Made by a program: the position numbers and the translations under genes. 15,375 bases of DNA from an uncultured Flammeovirgaceae bacterium (GTDB lineage: Bacteria > Bacteroidota > Bacteroidia > Cytophagales > Cyclobacteriaceae), in assembly GCA_937138955.1 (NCBI GenBank), contig CAKZPJ010000655.1, positions 1 to 15,375 of the forward strand, read 5' to 3'. Under the pieces are notes generated by a model that was not told the origin of the DNA, made no database searches, and saw only the letters and a program-made list of their open reading frames with translations. Positions 6,158 through 12,263 of the stretch are shown here, one piece after another (the first letter of the stretch is position 1; each line of letters begins with the position of its first letter).

Positions 6158-6799
6158 TTAGCCCTCAGAACGAATACTACGCACTCTATCTACTAGTTTT
6201 TGTAAGCGAGCGATGTCTTTGCGACCAGGCTCAATCTCAAACCGGCTATTAACATCTATTCCCTCAAATTGAGGATAGTCCAATGCTGAAGCTTCCTCAA
6301 GATTATCTAAGCTAATACCGCCGCTAAGGAAGAAAGGAGTAGAAAGCGTGTATTTTTCCAGTTGCGACCAATCAAACGAGTGACCGGAGCCGCCGTAGTT
6401 GGTAGTTTGGGTGTCGAATAGAAAATAGTCAACCTGCGCTTCGTAAGCAGATAACTGAGAAAAATCAAAGATTTTACTTCCTAACCGGAACACTTTGATA
6501 ACCAGATACCCCGCTTCTTTTAGTTCCTGGCATTGCTGAGGCGGCTCATCTCCGTGCAGTTGCACGCCAGCCAAACCAAAGTGCTTCATCTCTTGCTGGA
6601 TGTATTCATTAGTGGCATTCACAAAGACTCCTACTTTCTGAATACGATCGGGAATCGCCATTAATTCTTCTGGAGCCAGCGTATCAGCCATATAGCGAGG
6701 CGATTTATCGTAAAAAATAAAGCCTAGATAATCCGGTTGTAATGCAGCAACTTCACGCAAATTATCTGGAAGTTTCATTCCGCAAATTTTGAGCTTCAT
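6158..6799 (-). CDS. trpF: Phosphoribosylanthranilate isomerase
   Basis: TrpF catalyses the Amadori rearrangement of N-(5'-phosphoribosyl)-anthranilate to CdRP, the substrate of TrpC, in tryptophan synthesis. The 213-residue single TIM barrel is of normal length. The catalytic cysteine is C6 in K-I-C-G-M-K and the catalytic aspartate is D129 in F-L-F-D-T-Q. Other family blocks are G-F-I-F-Y-x-K-S-P-R-Y (26-36), V-G-V-F-V-N (56-61), V-Q-L-H-G-D-E (79-85), F-L-S-G-G-I (157-162) and G-I-D-V-N-S-R-F-E (the phosphate site near the C-terminus). It lies 42 bases downstream of the DUF5946-like gene, on the same strand as trpC, and has no Shine-Dalgarno sequence. It is probably read from the trpC transcript. 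Confidence 0.96.
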   Translation of the reverse strand: MKLKICGMKLPDNLREVAALQPDYLGFIFYDKSPRYMADTLAPEELMAIPDRIQKVGVFVNATNEYIQQEMKHFGLAGVQLHGDEPPQQCQELKEAGYLVIKVFRLGSKIFDFSQLSAYEAQVDYFLFDTQTTNYGGSGHSFDWSQLEKYTLSTPFFLSGGISLDNLEEASALDYPQFEGIDVNSRFEIEPGRKDIARLQKLVDRVRSIRSEG

Positions 6800-6841
6800 A
6801 GTGTAATTATATTAATGCTATGCAACTAGCTACTCCGATAG

Positions 6842-7399
6842 CTATTTCTTCGTTGGCAGTCGCCCCTTATTCTTATCGATAAACTTTTGAGCGATTTTAT
6901 CAACTAATTCATGGTACTGACTCCAGGACTGATATACGGCTTGTCCCCACTTTTCAATCATCGTCTGGCATTCAAGTTCATTGGTGGCATTATCACGAAT
7001 ATCGGTAGTAGTAACTGATCCTCGTTTTAACACTTCTGGAGGAGCCAAAAACTCGTTGCTGTTGTCTGCTTTGTAGATATTTAAATGGTCGCTGAGTTTT
7101 GGCGATAAATTATAATTCCAAAAGATTTTATACTCAAAAATCAGATGTTGTCGGGTTAGATGAAAGTGATTATTCCACCTTCCGTGAATTTCAGGATGCT
7201 GAAGCGTATGGGCATCCACACTTAAAAAGCGGTAAATATGATTTTCAGGTTTGGAGTAGTCAATCAGTTGAAAACCCAGGCTAAAAATCTCAACACATTC
7301 GTGAACACCATGATTAGTATTTGCACCACATAATTGGCAGATACCTTCGTCGTAAAGCGTAACTCCGTTCTTCTCCGCTAAATCAATATAGCTTTGCAT
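6842..7399 (-). CDS. DUF5946-like protein with a possible zinc site, between trpC and trpF
   Basis: The 185-residue cytosolic protein begins with C21-x-x-C24, followed by H30, H33 and C35, a probable metal-binding cluster. It continues with S-V-D-A-H-T-L-Q-H-P-E (60-70) and a histidine-rich helix region (H72, H78, H80, H85). The C-x-x-C plus V-D-A-x-x-x-Q-H-P pattern recalls the DUF5946 family of unknown function; this match is from memory of the motif and is not certain. The C-terminal half is helical with W-x-x-x-V-Y-x-S-W near 151-159. It starts six bases after the trpC stop, so the two are almost surely co-transcribed and translationally coupled. It has no known tryptophan role. A perfect Shine-Dalgarno sequence abuts its start codon, unlike its neighbours. 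Confidence 0.75.
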   Translation of the reverse strand: MQSYIDLAEKNGVTLYDEGICQLCGANTNHGVHECVEIFSLGFQLIDYSKPENHIYRFLSVDAHTLQHPEIHGRWNNHFHLTRQHLIFEYKIFWNYNLSPKLSDHLNIYKADNSNEFLAPPEVLKRGSVTTTDIRDNATNELECQTMIEKWGQAVYQSWSQYHELVDKIAQKFIDKNKGRLPTKK

Positions 7400-7407
7400 A
7401 CCTCCTT
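7400..7407 (-). promoter_or_regulatory. Full-length Shine-Dalgarno touching the ATG
   Basis: On the minus strand AAGGAGGT runs directly into ATG 7399 and shares its first two bases with the TAA stop of trpC. It matches the full anti-Shine-Dalgarno end of 16S rRNA. Usual spacing is 5-9 bases; here GGAGG is one base from the start. No other in-frame start lies at normal distance. Confidence 0.75.
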
Positions 7408-8209
7408 AACTTGCTCCCAGCTTCTGAATGAAATCAGCACACGCCTCACTAGGATTCGGTTGCTTCATAAAGTATTCACCGATAAGAAAGCCCTGGTAGC
7501 CGTACTGCATCAACGTGCGAATATTCGCAGGATCATTAATGCCACTTTCTGAAATTTTTACCAGATCTTCAGGCATCAGATCAGCTAACTGGATGGATGT
7601 CTCAATGGTGGTATTAAAGGTATTTAAATCCCGATTATTCACTCCAACCACATCGATGAAAGGAGTGATTACTTCGTTTAGAGCAGTCTGCTGCAATTCG
7701 TTTTCATCATGCACTTCCAACAGAACCTCCAAGCCTAATTGATGGGCCCACTGGGCTAAGGCCAGTACTCGGGGCGGAGGAAGAATAGCCGCAATCAACA
7801 AAATAGCATCTGCTCCTAGCGCTTTTGCTTCGGTGATTTGGTATTCGTCAATCGTAAAGTCTTTCCGCAGAATAGGCACCTGATTTTGCGCTCGAGCGAT
7901 ACAGAGGTTTCCGTCGCTACCCGCAAAAAAATCTACGTCAGTAAGCACTGAGAGTGCAGTTGCGCCCGCTTGAACATAACCCTGGGTAGTCTCAGCTACA
8001 TCGGCCTGATCGTTGATAATCCCTTTGGAAGGAGATTTCCGTTTGAACTCCGCGATAATACCGGGATTAGCGTTTCGTAGGGCTTGCGACAGAGAATATG
8101 TTTCTCGATCAAAGAAAGGACTTGCTTCTAATTCGGCAACACTTCTTTGTGCTTTCCGCTCTATTAGTTCTTCTTTCTTACGGATTACAATAGTATCTAA
8201 AATGCTCAT
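7406..8209 (-). CDS. trpC: Indole-3-glycerol phosphate synthase
   Basis: TrpC converts CdRP to indole-3-glycerol phosphate, the step after TrpF. The 267-residue TIM barrel starts at ATG 8209 with M-S-I-L-D-T-I-V; the reading frame is open for 31 more codons upstream, but that part is unlike the family and lies in the leader. Catalytic residues are in place: E54 and K56 in A-E-F-K-R-K-S-P-S, K116 in I-L-R-K-D-F, E165 in L-L-E-V-H, N191 in G-V-N-N-R-D-L, and S222 in S-E-S-G-I. The phosphate-site end is F-L-I-G-E-Y-F-M. It is followed after six bases by the DUF5946-like gene and then trpF. The 117-base gap upstream shows only near matches to a promoter, so transcription could also come from the upstream hydrolase gene. 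Confidence 0.96.
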   Translation of the reverse strand: MSILDTIVIRKKEELIERKAQRSVAELEASPFFDRETYSLSQALRNANPGIIAEFKRKSPSKGIINDQADVAETTQGYVQAGATALSVLTDVDFFAGSDGNLCIARAQNQVPILRKDFTIDEYQITEAKALGADAILLIAAILPPPRVLALAQWAHQLGLEVLLEVHDENELQQTALNEVITPFIDVVGVNNRDLNTFNTTIETSIQLADLMPEDLVKISESGINDPANIRTLMQYGYQGFLIGEYFMKQPNPSEACADFIQKLGAS

Positions 8210-8326
8210 ATTAGAGGATAATTTGAGGGAGTAAAGGTAGAGAAATTGGGCTAAAAGGTAACGGCTACAAAAAACTAAACAGAAAGATACCTCTCTGAAC
8301 AACCTACTTTATTACTATACTTTGCT

Positions 8327-9445
8327 TCATTTTTCTGATGCATTTTCTAGCGGAGTACCGGCCGTCTTTTCCGGTAAATAGTCTACATTCAGAAACTTAG
8401 CTACAGTTGGAGCAATCTGATTGGTGTAATATTGTCCTTTTACTTCTACCGATCCAGCGGGGGTGTCGGGCCCAATGATTGCCAGCCACACTTCATCCGC
8501 CCCTGTAATCTCGTCGCCATGACTACGCCAGGTATCCAGCGGCTCGGTACCCCGCCCGTGGTCGGTAGTGATAATAAACGTAGTTTTGTTTCGGTACGCT
8601 TCGGTAGATTGCGTGTATTCCCAAAGTTCGCGAATGAAATTGTCGGTACGGTGAGCAGCTTTCAAGTATTCATCGTAACTGCCATCATGGGCAAAATCAT
8701 CGGTTTCTCCGTAGGCAATGTACAATAGGCGAGGCTGATTTTTCTTAACGTATTCCAAAGCATAGTAGTGGGTGAAAGCATCCATCCGAACGGTAGGCCA
8801 ATGGCCAGGTACTTGAGGCTGAAGTGTGTTGAGTGCTTCTTCCATTGGAGTAATCGAACTTCCCGTCGCTATTTCGTAACCAGCATTTACCGGCACACCC
8901 GATCGCTCCTCGTTGATGATGTACGGGAATACATCCCAAGAGCCAAAGGCGGCCACTTTTCCGCTGAAACCCTCCTGCTGGTTGACAAACTCTAATACAG
9001 TTTGGTTCGGGTTCGGCTTTTTATCGTTGCTATCAATACGGTCATCGCTAAAGCCGGTGAGTATTTCGTTGTAGCCTGGATAAGAAAACCAAAATTTATT
9101 GGTAAGATTCACCTTGGAACCTTCACTACGGTTTCCGTAGAGTTGCCCTTTCTGAGCAATTATGTTGGTGAAGAAAGGAACAAGTGTTACTTTTCGTACG
9201 GCAGCAGTTTCACGCCAGAACAGTTCTTTCAGTTCGGTAGAGTCTTCTACGTAGTCGGGATGGGCGATAAGTTGCGGGTCGGCTCCAGTAAACATTTCCT
9301 GCCAGCGAAAGCCATCTAGTGTAATTAAAAAAATATTTTCAGTCTTGTTTTCTGACTGAGCGTGGGAAATATGACTGATGAAGGTTAGCAAAAAGATAAT
9401 CTGCGCGAGCCGTTGGGGAAAAGGTAGTAGCAAAGTAGATAGCAT
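8327..9445 (-). CDS. Secreted alkaline-phosphatase-superfamily hydrolase (nucleotide pyrophosphatase/phosphodiesterase-like)
   Basis: This 372-residue exported protein has a signal peptide of about 29 residues ending S-H-A before Q-S-E. The two-zinc site of the superfamily is visible: D44 in I-T-L-D-G-F-R-W; the likely nucleophile S121 in F-S-Y-P-G-Y-N-E-I-L-T-G; D249 or D250 and H253 in G-E-T-D-D-F-A-H; D295-H296 in T-T-D-H-G-R-G; and H309 in R-S-H-G-D-E. It should hydrolyse a phosphate mono- or diester in the periplasm or outside the cell, but the substrate cannot be read from the sequence. Closely similar Bacteroidota proteins are annotated as alkaline phosphatase family, phosphoglyceromutase or sulfatase-like; I favour the first. 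It lies 117 bases upstream of trpC on the same strand with no evident functional link, and divergently from the arginine deiminase gene. Confidence 0.88.
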   Translation of the reverse strand: MLSTLLLPFPQRLAQIIFLLTFISHISHAQSENKTENIFLITLDGFRWQEMFTGADPQLIAHPDYVEDSTELKELFWRETAAVRKVTLVPFFTNIIAQKGQLYGNRSEGSKVNLTNKFWFSYPGYNEILTGFSDDRIDSNDKKPNPNQTVLEFVNQQEGFSGKVAAFGSWDVFPYIINEERSGVPVNAGYEIATGSSITPMEEALNTLQPQVPGHWPTVRMDAFTHYYALEYVKKNQPRLLYIAYGETDDFAHDGSYDEYLKAAHRTDNFIRELWEYTQSTEAYRNKTTFIITTDHGRGTEPLDTWRSHGDEITGADEVWLAIIGPDTPAGSVEVKGQYYTNQIAPTVAKFLNVDYLPEKTAGTPLENASEK

Positions 9446-9719
9446 GAGAGTAGGTAAATAGTAGTATAAAGTATTGGCGAAGCTGGTTTAAAGCTACTGC
9501 TTTGGTTTATCAGATACTTTTCACCTAATATATCTATTTTGGTGGTTTGATAGAAAAATAGTTGCGTCCTGGACATCCTAAAAATACCAAAGGTATGGTG
9601 CTTGAGTGAGAGAAAGGTCGGTTAGCTAGGCTATTGATTGAAAAGATGTGCAGACTGGTAATTTAGGTTTTCTCCTATCAATTCTGCTATTTTTGTGTTA
9701 TTCAACATTACCGAAAATT
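9446..9719. other. Divergent intergenic region between hydrolase and arginine deiminase genes
   Basis: These 274 bases must hold the promoters for both directions. A TAnnTTTG match for the plus-strand gene is listed separately. For the minus-strand gene only near matches are visible (for example TAGCTTTA on the minus strand at about 9490-9500). A GTG at 9648 would extend the deiminase by 24 mostly hydrophobic residues but is not favoured. No RNA gene or strong hairpin is seen. Confidence 0.5.
9688..9695 (+). promoter_or_regulatory. Putative promoter (-7 element) of the arginine deiminase gene
   Basis: TATTTTTG fits TAnnTTTG and would give a leader of roughly 18 bases before ATG 9720. The T-rich GGTTTT near 9666-9671 could serve as a weak -33 element, though the spacing is short. 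Confidence 0.35.
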
Positions 9720-11207
9720 ATGACTCATGATATTCATGTTACTTCCGAAGTTGGTCGTTTAAGACGATTGCTCATTCACAGCCCCGATGCCGGTATTGGC
9801 AAGATTGTTCCCCGCATTAAAGACCAGTTACTCTACGATGATATTGTGTATCTGGAAAAGATGCAGCAGGAATACAGTGAATATCTACGCGTGCTGCTGT
9901 GCTTTCTTGATCCTGATAAAATACAAGGCAAGGCCAGTGATGCTGATTATCAAGCCTCGGTAAAGAGCAACCGTTTTGGTTCCGATAAGGTGCTAAATGT
10001 AGAGCAGATGTTAGCGCGCATTCTTCAGTACGAAGACATCAAGTATTTATTGGTTCCTTCGGTTTGCGCTCTAGAAAAGTGTGGGTTACGTACTCAGAAG
10101 CAGATGCTGGAGATGCCTCCCGAAACCTTAGCTTCGCTACTTATTACGGGTATTCTGAAAGATCAAGATGGGCAAGAAATTATTTTGTTTCCGCCCATAC
10201 CTAATCTGATCTTCACGCGCGATATTGGCATTACCATTCACGATCATATTCTACTGAGTAAGCCATACGAAAATGCCCGTGATCGAGAAGCGTTAATATT
10301 CAAGTATATTGCCCACTTTGAATTATTGCGTCAGAAGACTAGTCAGGAGGCAGATGAACTAGCCCATCAGGTAATTGAACTACAGGAACCCAACCTCTTT
10401 TATATCTCCAGTGAAGAAGAAACGCAGCAAAAGATAGTGACTATTGAGGGGGGCGACGTGATGATGATTAGCCCTGGGCATTTGTTAGTGGGACTGAGCG
10501 AACGTACTTCTTTACCTGCGGTAGAGCAATTAGTAGAAAAGCTGTTTCAGCGCGACTTAATCCAGCGAGTGTCAGTCATTAAGATTCCTCGCCGTCGGGC
10601 TTATATGCACATTGATACGGTTTTTACTCAGGTAAAGCGAGATACCTGGATCGTCTTCAGTCCCTTCACTAAGGAGGAAATCAACCGAAATCGGGGGTTT
10701 AACGTGGCCGGGGCTATTCAGGGGCAGAAGAATATTGAGCCAACTCACGATGTAGAGGTAGTACAGTTTGTTCGCCAACAAGAAGCGGGCGGTTCGTACA
10801 GCATATTAACCAACCGAATGGATTACCTGGATGATCTGCTGGAGCAGATTAGTCGAGAAGACTTTGGCGCAACAAAGTGTGAGGTAATTCCTAGTGCGGG
10901 TGGTCAGTTTCCGTATAGTGAGCGGGAACAGTGGACTGATGCTTGTAATTTTCTGGCGGTGCGCGAAGGGGTAATTATCGGCTACGACCGCAATGTTAAA
11001 ACAGAAGAAGAGTTTCGGAAACGAGGATTTGCCGTGATGCGCTCTGCTGAGATTATTGAGCAGGTAGAGCAAGGAAAGCCGGTAGACAAAGTAGTGACTG
11101 GTGATACGCTGATTTTGCTTCCTTCCGGCGAGCTATCCCGTGCCCGTGGTGGAACCCACTGTATGAGCATGCCTTTGCTCCGCGATGACGTGGATATTTT
11201 AGTTTAA
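9720..11207 (+). CDS. Arginine deiminase family protein (long form)
   Basis: This pentein-fold enzyme is expected to hydrolyse L-arginine to citrulline and ammonia in the cytosol. I use ATG 9720 (495 residues) because V-T-S-E-V-G-R-L-R-R-L-L-I-H-S-P is the usual N-terminus; GTG 9648 would add a hydrophobic lead lying over the promoter. The catalytic set is complete: D168 in F-T-R-D-I-G, E243 in I-E-G-G-D-V-M-M-I, H297 and D299 in M-H-I-D-T-V-F-T, and the nucleophile C481 in G-G-T-H-C-M-S-M-P. Classical deiminases have about 410 residues. The extra length lies in the N-terminal third and around 195-235, so substrate preference could differ. The downstream neighbour, 103 bases on, is a CtlX-type hydrolase of the same superfamily. 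Carbamate kinase, ornithine carbamoyltransferase and an arginine-ornithine antiporter are not in the window. I withhold the symbol arcA because this long subfamily may not be orthologous. Confidence 0.87.
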   Translation: MTHDIHVTSEVGRLRRLLIHSPDAGIGKIVPRIKDQLLYDDIVYLEKMQQEYSEYLRVLLCFLDPDKIQGKASDADYQASVKSNRFGSDKVLNVEQMLARILQYEDIKYLLVPSVCALEKCGLRTQKQMLEMPPETLASLLITGILKDQDGQEIILFPPIPNLIFTRDIGITIHDHILLSKPYENARDREALIFKYIAHFELLRQKTSQEADELAHQVIELQEPNLFYISSEEETQQKIVTIEGGDVMMISPGHLLVGLSERTSLPAVEQLVEKLFQRDLIQRVSVIKIPRRRAYMHIDTVFTQVKRDTWIVFSPFTKEEINRNRGFNVAGAIQGQKNIEPTHDVEVVQFVRQQEAGGSYSILTNRMDYLDDLLEQISREDFGATKCEVIPSAGGQFPYSEREQWTDACNFLAVREGVIIGYDRNVKTEEEFRKRGFAVMRSAEIIEQVEQGKPVDKVVTGDTLILLPSGELSRARGGTHCMSMPLLRDDVDILV

Positions 11208-11281
11208 TAAGGCCGCAGGGAATAAGAAGGCTAGAGCACGGAGTAGTGACTAATTCCCAACAAGTGATACTTTTTCAACCG

Positions 11282-11302
11282 TAGACTATCGACTGTGGAC
11301 TA
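11282..11302. repeat. Three-unit 7-base degenerate repeat before ctlX
   Basis: TAGACTA, TCGACTG and TGGACTA follow one another at 7-base steps, ending eight bases before the ctlX start codon. The conserved core is GACT. The unit lies where a ribosome or regulator would bind, but no role is known to me. Confidence 0.4.
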
Positions 11303-11310
11303 GGAAGCCA

Positions 11311-12261
11311 ATGACCAAAGATAATCAACAACTTACGGACACATTATTAATGATCCGACCCGTGAAGTTTGGGTACAATGTGGAGACGGCTGAGAATAAT
11401 CATTACCAACGAGAGTTGAGCGACGTAGCCCCAGAAGAAATTCAGCGTAGAGCGTTGGATGAGTTTAACCAGTTTGTGAATATTCTCAGGCAGCGAGGAG
11501 TAAATGTAATTACCGTTGATGATACTGCCGAAAAAGAAACACCTGATTCAATATTTCCCAATAACTGGATATCCTTTCACCAGGATGGTACAGTGGTTAC
11601 TTATCCTATGTGGGCTCCTAACCGTCGCAAAGAACGCCGCGATGATATTCTATCAACTCTAATTAAGGAGCATGAATATATTATTCGTCGGAAAATTGAT
11701 TATTCGTACTTTGAGGCGGAAGAAAAATTTCTCGAGGGCACAGGCAGCATGGTACTAGATCGAGAGAACCGAATGGCTTATGCCTGTGTGTCGCCCCGAA
11801 CGAATCTTAACCTGCTTTCAGAATTTTGTCAGGAATTTGGCTACCGACCCATCGTATTTATCGCATCCCAAATGATTGAAGATGGCTTTGCCGAGATTTA
11901 TCATACCAATGTGATGATGAGTATCGGAAAAGATTTTGCTATATTCTGTGCTGATGCACTCAAGAATACCTGGGAGCAAAAAGACATCGTGAAAATCATT
12001 CAAGATACGGGAAAAGATGTAGTGTTCATCAGCGAAGAGCAGTGCAACTATTTTGCGGGAAATATGCTACAGGTTAAAAATCAGCAGGGTGAGCGACTGC
12101 TTATAATGTCCGAACAGGCGTATCAGTCGCTTTATTCTGAGCAAATCAAGCAGATTGAAAAGTATACGGATATAGTGCATAGTCCACTGAATACTATTGA
12201 GGCTTGTGGGGGTGGTAGTGCCCGATGTATGATGGCCGAAGTGTTTCTTCCTAAAAACTAA
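11311..12261 (+). CDS. ctlX: CtlX-type citrulline-utilisation hydrolase (amidinotransferase superfamily)
   Basis: This 316-residue pentein enzyme belongs to the arginine-deiminase-related group (FN0238-type amidinotransferase) that is annotated as citrulline utilisation hydrolase CtlX. Diagnostic blocks are M-I-R-P-V-K-F-G-Y-N (14-23) with E-N-N-H-Y-Q, D79-S-I-F-P-N-N-W-I-S-F, E142-G-T-G-S-M-V-L-D-R, I-Y-H198-T-N-V-M-M-S-I-G, and C-G-G-G-S-A-R-C306-M-M-A-E. D79, E142, H198 and C306 are the probable catalytic set. It would act on citrulline or a related guanidino/ureido compound, giving ornithine; the exact reaction is taken from the family name, not shown here. It follows the arginine deiminase gene by 103 bases on the same strand, so an arginine to citrulline to ornithine route is plausible. 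It ends two bases from the stop of the convergent kinase gene. Confidence 0.85.
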   Translation: MTKDNQQLTDTLLMIRPVKFGYNVETAENNHYQRELSDVAPEEIQRRALDEFNQFVNILRQRGVNVITVDDTAEKETPDSIFPNNWISFHQDGTVVTYPMWAPNRRKERRDDILSTLIKEHEYIIRRKIDYSYFEAEEKFLEGTGSMVLDRENRMAYACVSPRTNLNLLSEFCQEFGYRPIVFIASQMIEDGFAEIYHTNVMMSIGKDFAIFCADALKNTWEQKDIVKIIQDTGKDVVFISEEQCNYFAGNMLQVKNQQGERLLIMSEQAYQSLYSEQIKQIEKYTDIVHSPLNTIEACGGGSARCMMAEVFLPKN

Positions 12262-12263
12262 GC

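Noticed and set aside
8210..8302. 31-codon N-terminal extension of trpC
   Set aside because: The extra residues are unlike the family, and ATG 8209 gives the standard N-terminus and length.
9002..9319. Plus-strand open frame of 105 codons inside the secreted hydrolase gene
   Set aside because: It is antisense to the conserved metal-site region and has no recognisable domain or start signal.
9648..9719. GTG start adding a hydrophobic N-terminus to the arginine deiminase
   Set aside because: The segment covers a TAnnTTTG promoter match, and ATG 9720 gives the usual family N-terminus; a membrane-anchored deiminase would be exceptional.
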